From assembly GCA_964035575.1 (NCBI GenBank), contig OZ037841.1:1-64000 (forward strand): a stretch of DNA of 64,000 nucleotides, read 5' to 3'. The notes beneath the pieces were generated by a model. It saw nothing but the letters and a program-made list of their open reading frames with translations. It was not told the DNA's origin and made no database searches. Source of the stretch: Rhynchopus sp. YZ270_cl-10 (Eukaryota > Euglenozoa > Diplonemea > Diplonemida > Diplonemidae). Below, in pieces: positions 9,427 to 19,508 of the stretch. Both the position numbers and the translations under genes were made by a program. Numbering within the stretch: position 1 is the first letter of the stretch; every line of letters starts with the position of its first letter.

Positions 9427-12400
9427 TTACTGTAACCATAATGTAATGCTAACATACCATCCCCCCTCTGGAAATGTAAAAGGATAGAAATCCATCGGTT
9501 GTTCTTCTTCATCCTTTGTCCAGGGAGTTACTACAAGAGACCTTCCACATGCCGGGTTGTTGATTTCGTGTTCTTTATCATCAATGGGGCTTCCATCAGC
9601 ATCAGGGGAACACACCACTGCAGGGTTTTCTGAAGGGTTTGCTGCACGTTCATGCATGGCCTTTGCATATACAGCCTCTGTAAGCCTCAGGTCCCGCTTC
9701 AGCTGATTCCTCCTTTCCTTACTGACCTTCATCTTTATTCCCCCAACTGACTCCTCAATGGCAGAGATGACCTCCTGGTGGACACAGTTATACAAATTTG
9801 TATCACCTTGAGGTGGAAGACAAATCTTGATGTCATTCCTGCTGCACACCCTTGACATTGCAACGTACAGATGGCCATGAGAGAAGCAGGGCGACTGTGA
9901 CACATCAAGACCCACCCTCCTGAGAGTTTGTCCCTGAGACTTATTAATCGTCATGGCAAAAGACAGCCGCACTGGAAACTGCTGACGTACAAAGTCGATG
10001 GTGAGATCCTTCGCATCACCATCGCAGGGCAGGCGAGGTATGGCAACAGTTTCTGGCTTTTTCCCGTTTTTGTTCCGCCACTCGCATTCTTCCGCCAGGT
10101 GGGTGCAGACAAGGATGTTCTTCTTCACCTCCTTCACAACAAGACGCGTTCCATTGCACAGTCCACCTGCGGGGTCGAGGTTCTTTAGAAGCATTACAAT
10201 ACAGTTGACCTTCAGGTTCAGGATGTGTGGAGGAAGACGTGCATGGTTCATTGCATTGAGTGCTTCAGTGGTGAAGAATTCATTTGCTCCTGGGTCCTTG
10301 CAGGTATCCTCTGACATACGGGTAATTGTCTCTCCTGGGAAGCTGCTGAGAATTTTTTCGTTCATGTAGACCTGGCGTGCGTTTGTAGGGCACAGCAAAG
10401 CACAGTTCTCATACATTCCATTCTTGATGTCAGGAAATGTAAAGTCAATCAAAGTATCCTCAGTCACCTTTTTGTTCTTTTTTTCAAAAATGATAGCATG
10501 TGGCACCTGCATAACTGCTTCTGTGTCCTCAGCACCCTCCACATCCCCAGCCTCATTCACAGACCCATCACCAACCTTCATGAGGTACTCACGGAAAGCG
10601 TCGTCGTCCTTCACCCTCATGACCTGCGTCAGGGACATTTTTGTGAGTTGGTTCCAGAGGTATGAGTTGTGGAGCGAAATCGAGATGCTTTCAAAGCTCC
10701 CTTTGTTTGCCCCTGGAACAGGAAGGATTTGCCTGAAGTCTCCTCCAAGAAGCACTGTCACTCCTCCAAATGGTTGTGAACATCCCCTCAACCTCTGAAG
10801 CGTTCTGTCTACTACCTCTATGCTTGCCTTTTGTGCCATTACCACCTCATCCCAGACAATGAGGTCAGTGCGCCTTAGGAGTTCGACATGGTCATCATCA
10901 AGCCCGCACATCCGCTTTGAGTTTGGTTCAAGATCTATTGGGATCTTAAATCGGCTGTGTGCAGTTCTGCCTCCTGGTAGTAGTGTAGCTGCTATCCCTG
11001 ATGTTGCCACAGCGATTGAAAAGCGGTCCTCCTCATTCTGTTGAAGTGGCTGCTGCTGCTGCTGCTGCTGTTGTTGCTTTGCCCTTGCCCTTCTGCTCCT
11101 GGCCCAGTACAAACACGCCTGGTACAGGAATGTCTTGCCTGTTCCTGCTGCACCCTGCAAAAATATGACCTTCCCCTGGTTACCTTCAACAGATTCCTTC
11201 ACAGAGTTGAAGACATTCTGCTGCCCTTCGTTGAGGTTGCCTTGAATCTGTTCAAACTTCTTCAGCATTTCACCCTCATCATACCTCTCTGTGTTTAAGA
11301 CAAACTCTGTGCTCTGCCCTGTAGTACCTTCAGGAGGAGTGGGGAGCCCAAGATCTTCCATTGAAGTCTTAACGTTCGCTTCCTTAAGGAGCCGTTGCAT
11401 GTCTAGCAAAGCTTTACGCTTCTCTTTAGGGTAGATGTGGTTGCTTGGTACTGCTTCCTCCCGTTCCTGCCTTTTTACTCTGTCCAAAGGTGGCGCACAC
11501 AGCTCAAACTCATACTCTGCCCACGCCTTTGCAACGTCTTCTGCAGTGGTCATGTAGTTTATTATTATCATTGCAAACGTAAAACGGATGGCACGTGAGG
11601 ACAGTGTTGTATTGATGCACTCTTTCAGGGCGTTACGCAAGATTGCCCCATCATGGATAAGCCCCATTTCTGCTGCAGCTGCATAAAATGTAGGATGAAC
11701 AACGGAGCCTATGGTTCTCAGCTCTTCAAAGCTGCATGATCCACGCTTGCACAGAAGAAGTAGACGGAGACAGTGCAACTCCTTATCCTTTACAGGGGCC
11801 CAGTACATCCTGCCGATTGAGAGGCCTTCTCCTTCATTTCTTTTTGAGTGAGGGCCAGGTTTATAGCAGCCTTCTTCCTCGCACCACCCATATCCCGGTC
11901 TCAGCTGCCATTCCTTCTTTTCTCTGGGGTAAGAAAAGAATTCTGGGACATCATTGTAAAGTAGTTTGTCAAAGCCTTTGTAGGCTTCATGTGCTGGAAT
12001 GCCTTCACGATGCTTCTTGCATCTTTCATTTGCTTCGAAAAAGGCAAGGAGTGTACTTTTGGATTTTGCAGCCGCATCCCTTCTCCTTGAGTCATCACCA
12101 TAATTCTTTAAAGGAAAGTACACCCTCTGCTCATCTTCGAGGTGGATGTGGAGTCTCTGCACTCCTGGGTAAATCCGCACCATCTTTGTTCCGAGTAGGT
12201 ACCCACAAGCATCAGCCGCAGTCAAACAATGTGCCTTCAGAAACCTCATAATGCTCCCAGTGGTCGTGGTCGTTGTTGTGGTTTTTGCTTCTGATGGCCC
12301 TCCTTTATGCTTTGTATCTTCCTTTATCACACCATCTACCTCATTCTCCCCCTTGAATAAGTATTTGAACAAATATTTAGCAGCAAGAATCCCGCGCACT

Positions 12401-15205
12401 GCCTCAATGTTGATGTGGCACTGGTACTTGAGGAGAAGATACGCATTGTAGGGAACCACCCACCTGTTGTTCCTCTGGTTTGGGTGAGTAGTTTCCCCTG
12501 GGTGTTTTTCTTTCCATTTCTTCACAACGTCTGGATCCACATAAGACAGTATCCCATGATCCCTTCTTATGACAAAGGCGTAGCCATCATTGCCAGAGGT
12601 GGTGAAATCTCTGAAGTCCTTGGGGAAGTTGGACTTGCAATATTTGCACTTTCCATCCTTTCCCTTCTGTAGACAGGGAGAGCCTCTATTTTTAAGGCAG
12701 TCATTGTGCATGAGGTACTCGCTTACAGCTTTGTAGAGGTTAGGATGTGTTTCTGGGTCCGGGAGCTCAGCATGCACGATGTGGTCGATGTTGAACGGGT
12801 CCTTAGGTGACGTTTTATTGTTGTTCCAAAGGATTGCGTGGCAGTGAGGGAGCCCTCTCTTCTGGTACTCGGTCACCATCACCATTGCAATATTTTGTCC
12901 AAGAACATTCTTTTTGCGTATGTCGTCCACAAGTTCCTTGACTTTTAAGTCGAACACACGGTGAACAAGCTCCGGACGGTCGAGGGCCGTTTCTCCTTCG
13001 AGAAGATTGGATTGTATCTCCTCCCACATCGGGTTGCATGTCATTGTGAGAAAGAAATCAGCTTTCCCATACTTTGCGTATATTGCAAGTGTGTCGTTGA
13101 GTAATTGTGCCCTCGCAGCTACTCCTCTCTCAAATGAAGAAGGCATAGAGATTTCGTTTGTCGGTGGAATCTGTTTCCCAGAGGTGATGTCTTTCTTGGA
13201 GGCGTAGCCCATTCCCCTTCCAACAATATGGTATTTCAGTCGCTGATACATGCCACGCATCGCCATGTCGATGAAGAACTGCTGTGTCAGCGTTCCATGC
13301 ATGAGCAGGGGGTTGTAGGACAACGGGTCTTTGCTGCTGTTCGGACGGTGGTGCATGAGATATGTTGCGTACTGCTTTGCTGAGATGAATGTTGAAGATG
13401 GTGTCGTTTCAGCTAGGTTAGTAGCGTTGCGAAGAACCTCATGCATTGAGTCCACAGCTCTGTCTTCTTCTGCACAACGTTCCCATCCACCATTCCACTC
13501 TTCAGGGTCTACCTGCATCGCATCATCCTTTTCACCGCTGTTGAGCGCTTCAGGGTTTGGTGCTGTTGGTTCAGGGTTGTTCGTGTTTTGGGCATCATCA
13601 TCATCATCATCATCACTGTCAGATGCAGCTCCGCGGTTCACCACCCTGTGAGGCATCTTCAGGCGGAACCCATTATTCTCGGTGGGATTCAGATGGGCTA
13701 ATGGATATGAAAGCAGTTCATAGAGTTGGTTAAAGTCATCAATGATGATTGGTGCGTTCCACTTTGGATCCTTACCCCCATTTTCAGCACACGTAAACAT
13801 TGGGTACACAGTAAATTTGCGCTCTGCAGGTGCGGCTTCATCGATGGTGTAGAACATCTTAACAGCACCCTTTGCCTCATCGGTTGTATATTCTGACCCT
13901 GTCTTGCTTGCCAGGACTTCATGGAAGTCAATCCTCATCTTCTTCAGCTCATCCTCGCGACCCTTATACTGCTGTGAAATTGCTTTGAACTTTGCTGCAA
14001 ATGCATTGTCTCCAAGAAGAAGATGACACTTCTCAGCAAGACCAAGAAGATTGTCAGGGAGGACCCCTCCAGTCATGCTTTTTTTATTGTCTGTGCTGCT
14101 GACGTTTGGATCAACAAACCAGGACTCTGTGAGAGCATCGTCATAAAAGCCATTGAATTTTTTTAATCCCCTACCTTCCAGAGCCACTGCTGAGAAGCCC
14201 TTTGGCACACGGCTGTCTCGGCGGATTTTGTTCTCTACCATCGCGAAGAATGCGTTCAGCTGAATTGAAACCCTTTTGTAGAATTTGTCCTGAAGAAGTT
14301 CAAGGTGGTCTTGGCTGATTATTTTGGGCATATCTGGCAGGGACACCTTTCCACCAGTGCAGCATATTTTTGATGACTCTCCACGAAACAGCAATGCCCC
14401 GCAATGCTTGCAGGGTTTGTCCATCTCTCCGCATGAGTGCTTCTTAATGCTGTCATCCACCTCTTCGCGCAGTGCTGCCCCCAGGTGCCGGTAGGTGAAT
14501 ATTTTTTTGACTCCCTGTCTCTGCAGCTTTCTGTTTAGATCAGCTCTTTGTTCCTCAACAATACTGCTCTGTTTTTCCATCTGAAACTCTGCTTCGTGAA
14601 ACAGGGTCCCAGACATGTATTTTGCCTCTGACTGTACAACGTCAAAATCAGCTTTGGAATGTTTCTCTATAAGCTCCCCCATGAGGTTCTGCTCTTTGAT
14701 CATGAGCTCCTTGAGGTTTCTTATTTGCCGTGCACTCCATATAGACTTTGCTTCCTCCACAGAAGCTGGGTCGAACACCATTTTTGACATTGGGTCCACG
14801 TTTCTCAGCGTAACAAAACTGGCCTCATGCTCAAGCAAAAAAATCCTAGCTTTAACCTCCTCAAGCTCATCAAGTTTGGTATACGTCTGCTGCCTTTTTG
14901 TTTCAAGTGACTTTAGCTTTCTGAGATCCCATTTTTTTTGCATGATGTCGACCACACAGTCGTTGAAGGTGTGAGATTTTGGTTTGTTGTCCTTAATCAA
15001 GGGAACATTTATGTGTGACCACAGCAGCACTTTTTGGAACCTTAGCAGATTATCCTGTGTGGCATAGTATGGCCTTGAAGAAGTCCTTAACGCCGAAATG
15101 CGAAATACTTCAGCTGAATGGAACAGCCAGGAAAATAACGGCGGTGTGTAATCGTTGAAGTCAAAGTACTGGGGAAGTTCTATGGCTGCCAAACACAAAA
15201 CTGCT
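9427..15205 (-). CDS. Helitron Rep-helicase, family A (5' end lost in gap)
   Basis: Rolling-circle transposase, 1,923 residues from the first Met and open into the N gap upstream. In order it shows: a Cys-rich KHCGALLF...CCTGGKVSLP block; the Helitron-like Rep domain with FFLTMTCNPMWEEI; the HUH nuclease motif LPHCHAILW near 12.85 kb; the two-tyrosine motif KYLFKYLFKG near 12.37 kb; and a PIF1/RecD-type helicase with Walker A GAAGTGKT (about 11.15 kb), Walker B VWDEVV, GGDFRQILPV, NKSQGQTL and VAMSRV. The real exon ends at 9458 with GTATGT and continues into the OTU exons. Poly-Q and poly-D stretches sit in linkers. It is essentially identical to the C copy, implying recent amplification or assembly duplication. 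Confidence 0.93.
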
Positions 15206-15405
15206 NNNNNNNNNNNNNNNNNNNNNNNNNNNNNNNNNNNNNNNNNNNNNNNNNNNNNNNNNNNNNNNNNNNNNNNNNNNNNNNNNNNNNNNNNNNNNNN
15301 NNNNNNNNNNNNNNNNNNNNNNNNNNNNNNNNNNNNNNNNNNNNNNNNNNNNNNNNNNNNNNNNNNNNNNNNNNNNNNNNNNNNNNNNNNNNNNNNNNNN
15401 NNNNN
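15206..15405. other. Assembly gap, exactly 200 N
   Basis: A run of 200 N, probably an arbitrary gap length. The left flank belongs to Helitron family A and the right flank to family B, so the join is not supported by sequence. The open frame that appears to run across it is not a real protein. Confidence 1.
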
Positions 15406-16567
15406 TCGAGTGTGGATCTACGTCCCTCAGTGCAGTAAAGCAAGCATCATTCTGAAGTAAATTCAGCTTTACCCGGACCTCCTCAAGCTCATCAAGGCTG
15501 GTGTAGATAGGGTCTCTATTTGTTCTTAGTGCCTTATACATTCTGATGTCCCACCTTTTCTTCATTATATACATGAAGCAGTCTTTGAATGTGTATCCTT
15601 TGTCCTCTGGTGGTTCTGATCGCAGCAAATGCACATTCTTATGACACCACAGCAGAACAATTTTGAACTTTATCAGATTCTGCTGTGTGGCATAGTGAGG
15701 TCGTGCAGAAGTCTTCTGCCCAGAAACGCGAAACATTTCTGCTGTATGAAACGTCCAGGAGGATAATGGGCTGCCGTCCATGTGAAGAGCTCTTGGCAAT
15801 TCTGCTGCTGTCAAACACAATGCAGCTGCAATTAAAGCGGACTCTGCAGGTGTAGAAGAATTCGTTTTGTGGTGCGGAAGTGCTAATGTAGCCTCATCTG
15901 CTTGGAGAAATATGTCGGACTTATAGCGGGACTTTCCGTTCAGAACTCTGAACCGGATGCAGAATGGTGTATGATTTTGGAGTGATCTCATATCTGTAAA
16001 TTGATAATAGCAATACTGGCATTGTGTTTTGCATGTAGCCTCATGTGCAGTAAGGTTTTTCACATCATCAAACTCTTCACCACAGTGCTGACAGCAGATC
16101 TTCCCTAAGCACATATGGTTTTCTTCACACTCCCGTCTACACAATATGCACACCTTCACACATTTTTCAAGGTGCTCATTTAGTTTCCATACATTTTTGT
16201 ACGAAGCATCACATTGCGAACATGTAAAACGGTTATTTTTTTTATCAGCTTCCATCTTGGGTTTCTTCTGGGGTGGGGCTGTCTGACATTCTCCTGCACA
16301 GGTCTTTTGGTGTTTGTATCTAGCATTCTTAGACGGAAACCTCACTCGGCACTTTGGGCAAGTTTCTTTGCACTTCTTTGTCTGTTTGTGATTCTTGCTC
16401 TGCTTTTCATGTGTAAAGTATGAGCCACAATGGTCGCACATAAATCCCTCATCATCTCTCTTTCGTTTTGGGGAAGTGTTTCCCTCTTCAGCTTCTGTTG
16501 TCTTTGTATTAGCCTTCTTCTTAGTGTGCCCATCATCAGATCTTTCCTCGCTTCGTTGTCTTTTCAT
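15406..16567 (-). CDS. Zinc-finger N-terminal part of family-B Helitron transposase
   Basis: This is the start of the family-B Rep-helicase protein. It opens with MKRQRSEERSDDGHTKKK, a basic, NLS-like leader, followed by at least five Cys/His fingers of the C-x2-C-x12-H-x4/5-C kind (CDHCGSYF, CPKCRVRF, CSQCDASY, CQHCGEEF, CQYCYYQF). These presumably bind element ends. It is cut by the N gap, so the domain order downstream is unknown here. It is nearly identical to 29917-31078 in unit B2, with one silent-looking base change seen near 15664. The start was chosen by agreement with the B2 and C copies. Confidence 0.85.
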
Positions 16568-16892
16568 TTTTTTTGCAAAAAGTAAAGTACCCAGACCACT
16601 GTTATGTGAGTTTTGAATAGTTGTGATAAATTGCTAGAAATTGTATTGTAGAAAATATAAAATGGTGGGTGGGAGAAAGTTTTGCGTTTTCAAGAAGGAA
16701 AATAAAAAAGTCTCACAACTAAGTTTTCAAAAAAAAATAATTAAAAAATGATCTTGAAAATTTTGACAAAATTAAAACCAATCTGCATGTGCATATAAAA
16801 AAGGGGAACCCATATTTTTGCGCAGGAAGAAGTAATTTGCACATTCTCTGCGATAAGAAATACCCCCAAACGAAAAAAAAATAAATTATTCT

Positions 16893-17457
16893 CTAATGAT
16901 GTGCTTTATTGTGCTGGAAAAGAGCACCTTTGTGTTGAAATTCCCTTCCCCTCCAAGTACTAGAGCATTCGTGAGCATAACACGTCTTTTCCATTTTTTC
17001 GTCTTCTGCTGCTTCGCGCTTTCTCTTTCTGTCTAGCTCCTGTTGAGTTTCAGTTGTTGAAAGTGATACTTGAAAAGTTGATACATACCTTTTTCATGTC
17101 CTGACACAGAAGGAACACTTCGTTCAGCTGTTTCTTGAGATCTGAGACAGTCTGTTTCACCTCTTTCAGCTCTTCAGTCACTGAGGAAAAGCTTTCTGCA
17201 GAAACAGGAATTTCCAATGCTGCGGCCTGTTCTGACGGAAGCACAGATTCCTTCTGAGTTTGCTCCTCTGTTTTAACGCCTTGCTCCTGTACCTTCGTTA
17301 GTACTGTCTCCTTCTTCTGGGAGCACACTGGAATTGGTGGCAATTCCTCACTCTCATGAGGAGCTTGATCCTGCACATTGAACACCGGCAACATGCTTGG
17401 TGCATCTTTCTTCTGCACAAAGGGCACTGGCTTCCGCTTAATCTTCATGGTGTTCAT
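16893..17457 (-). CDS. Two-exon coiled-coil and atypical zinc-finger protein (copy 1)
   Basis: I do not recognise this as a known Helitron protein. Exon 1 (17457-17089) encodes 123 residues: a basic start MNTMKIKRKPVPFVQKK, a Pro/Glu-rich middle, and a heptad-like segment near residues 90-123 (VTEELKEVKQTVSDLKKQL) likely to form a coiled coil. A GTATGT donor at 17088 and an AACAG acceptor give a 49-nt phase-0 intron. Exon 2 (17039-16893) adds 48 residues: KRKRE-type basic stretch, then C-x4-C and F-x5-L-x2-H-x3-H, the second half of a C2H2 finger with a longer Cys-to-His spacing. Total 171 residues. It lies just upstream of the transposase gene on the same strand, with AATAAA overlapping the last codons. 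A DNA-binding partner of the transposase is an inference only. Confidence 0.75.
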
Positions 17458-17668
17458 AGTTTTTTGAGAAATAGTTCACCTGTTTTTGGTGTGTGAGTAC
17501 ACAAATGCTATGAAAAGAGAAATGAGGGGTGAGCCAAGTTCAATTCATTTTTCTATTCAATTTTTTCGGCTTTCACATTTGTAAAAATGCAAAACCTTCA
17601 TACAATAAAAAAAAAATTCTGTTCACAACCACACCAGCCTCCTACATTTTAGCGAGCTTTCTTCTAGT

Positions 17669-17716
17669 GCGGGTTTGCGGGTTTGCGGGTTTGCGGGTTT
17701 GCGGGTTTGCGGGTTT
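17669..17716 (+). repeat. GCGGGTTT octamer array 3 (6 units)
   Basis: Six perfect octamers between the 5' end of A1 (…GCGAGCTTTCTTCTAGT) and the 3' terminus of B0 (CTAGTTATTACGG). Same unit number as array 6 at 32180. Confidence 0.97.
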
Positions 17717-17830
17717 CTAGTTATTACGGAATAGAGGGCTTGCTTTTGGCATCTCATCTTTCATGGCGGTTTGCTACTTCCGAGTGATTCTGATATGATA
17801 CTCCAGTAGTATGGGGCCCAGAAACGACAG

Positions 17831-17864
17831 CCCCGACCGGGGGCCTCAGTCCCCAGGATCTGGG
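17831..17864. other. Paired GC-rich hairpins near the family-B 3' end
   Basis: CCCC-GACC-GGGG at 17831-17842 and CCCAG-GAT-CTGGG at 17852-17864, about 115-150 bp from the CTAG terminus. They are present in B0, B1, B2 and B3 and absent from family-A 3' ends. Helitron 3' ends usually carry a hairpin, but closer to the terminus than this, so the role is uncertain. Confidence 0.55.
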
Positions 17865-18904
17865 AATATCTAAAATGTGTGCGGCATTTCACGGCTATTT
17901 TTGTGAGTAAAATTGCGATATTTTGTGTTTCTGAGGTACTGGGTGTATATGTTATAAAAATTTCAAAAAACGAGATAACCATGAAATATGGCCAGTATCC
18001 CCATAAAATGAGGCTATTGCGACCCTGGAGGCCCACTTTTGACACTTAGGGCCAAATTTAGGTGTGTAAGAGTATCGGCTTGAAAATATTTTTTTTCGTG
18101 ATTTTTGGGGTCATTTTCTGGCTGGGAAAATTGGGCCACATATAACTACAACTGCTCAAAAGGTCAAATCAGTGGCTTTAAATGACTCATTGGGCATTTT
18201 TATGACCTGGACATGGGGGTCAGATTCCATTTTTAACATGATTAAAATTGGTCACAAGACCCTGAGAGAAAACCCAAGGTCAAATTGACCTTGAGTACCA
18301 GGTCAAATTTGTGTGGAAAAATTTTTCAGTACCTAATTTCTGATGCTCAAAAGTACAAAATTCCTTCGGGAATGGCTTCATAGGACATTTCCATAACCTG
18401 GACATGGGGGTCAGACTCCACTTTTGACCACCTAAAATTTGGTCATACACATGTATGAGACCCAAAAACCAGGATTTGACCAAAAAAAATTTTCCCACCA
18501 ATTTTTGCCTACAAAAAATCGAAAAAAAAAAATTTTGATTTTGGCTCTCCGGAGTCTGTGCGTGCAGTGATGGGGTCAATTTGCGCTGAGAAATGGGTAT
18601 TTTTGACCTAAAATGCATGTATCAGTTTTTACATGTTTTTTGGTTTTTGTGTAAGTTCCTGTAGGACAGTTGGGTTGATTGGTAAGTAATTTACAACTGG
18701 AAAACTAGGTGGATCGATTCTTTTGTGCGTTTTTACTACAGAAATATTCTGTTTTCCCTTTTTTTCTTTTTTTGATCTTTATTTTTGTGGCATGACAATA
18801 CTCTCACCGGCCAAAGTGAGCGCCTTCTTCAAGGTGTAGTCTTTCTTTTGTTTAAGCTATGTTTTAACCTATTTCCTTATTTTTTTCAATCCAAGACAAA
18901 AATA

Positions 18905-18940
18905 CTTCTTCATCACAAGAGATTACCTCCGGCTGGGAAG
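18905..18940. other. Conserved CTTCATCACAAGAGA...CTCCGGCTGGGAAG box
   Basis: A 36-bp box in the 3' non-coding region, repeated at 20699, 23427 and 33416. It occurs twice each in the family-A units, near 8184/8450 and 41799/42068. It also appears as its reverse complement in D1 at about 57867-57900, with a partial copy near 57644. It starts and ends with the inverted bases CTTC/GAAG. Conservation across three element types suggests a cis-acting element. Confidence 0.6.
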
Positions 18941-19492
18941 AAAAAAACAACAAAACTGCTGATGAAACCGGTAACCTGAAACCGGTCAAAAAGTATCTGA
19001 CAATTTCCAAACTAATTGATTTTTTTTAAACTAAACAAACTCCACAAAAACAGTTTGATTTATCCATCACAAGATATAGTCAAAACTCCAATTAATAACT
19101 TATGATAACCTTTTTTTCTTTTTTTATGCAATCAACAAAATCCCAAAAATACAACAATATAAAAAAAGCAACACACAAAATATTCACAATTTTTAAATAA
19201 TTTGAAAGTCAGAAAAAATCTTTGATGGAAATGTTGGAGACAATAGGGCTTTTTTGTGTGCTTAATCTTCATGGTGTTCATAGTTTTTTGAGAAATAGTT
19301 CACCTGTTTTTGGTGTGTGAGTACACAAATGCTATGAAAAGAGAAATGAGGGGTGAGCCAAGTTCAATTCATTTTTCTATTCAATTTTTTCGGCTTTCAC
19401 ATTTGTAAAAATGCAAAACCTTCATACAATAAAAAAAAAATTCTGTTCACAACCACACCAGCCTCCTACATTTTAGCGAGCTTTCTTCTAGT

Positions 19493-19508
19493 GCGGGTTT
19501 GCGGGTTT
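19493..19508 (+). repeat. GCGGGTTT octamer array 4 (2 units)
   Basis: Minimal two-unit form of the octamer junction, with the same flanks as the long arrays. Confidence 0.9.

Larger units (their letters stand above)
6690..17668 (-). mobile_element. Helitron unit A1, chimeric across an assembly gap
   Basis: The left 8.4 kb (6.79-15.2 kb) is nearly identical to 40.41-48.81 kb (unit C, family A). Right of the 200-N gap, 15406-17668 is nearly identical to 29917-32179 (unit B2, family B). The unit therefore combines family-A Rep/helicase/OTU with a family-B zinc-finger start and coiled-coil gene. The switch falls exactly at the gap, so a scaffolding error is as likely as a natural recombinant. 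Confidence 0.7.
17717..19492 (-). mobile_element. Non-autonomous Helitron unit B0
   Basis: A 1.78-kb unit between two octamer arrays. It keeps the family-B 3' non-coding region up to the tail of the OTU reading frame, then jumps at about 19261 directly to the first seven codons (MNTMKIK) and upstream region of the coiled-coil gene. Everything between, including the transposase, is deleted. Both element ends are intact, so it is a typical internally deleted, trans-mobilisable derivative. Confidence 0.85.

Noticed and set aside
11736-12251. Plus-strand ORFs opposite the transposase (171 residues, also at 45337)
   Set aside because: Shadows of the strongly supported minus-strand Rep-helicase; composition and position follow that gene.
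15155-15460. ORFs running through the N gap
   Set aside because: They exist only because N codons are not read as stops.
18800-18870. U2 snRNA-like sequence (TCAAGGTGTAGTCTTTC)
   Set aside because: Similarity is limited to a few bases, the branch-site pairing sequence GUAGUA is not intact, and the rest of U2 is absent. It is part of the repeated Helitron 3' region.
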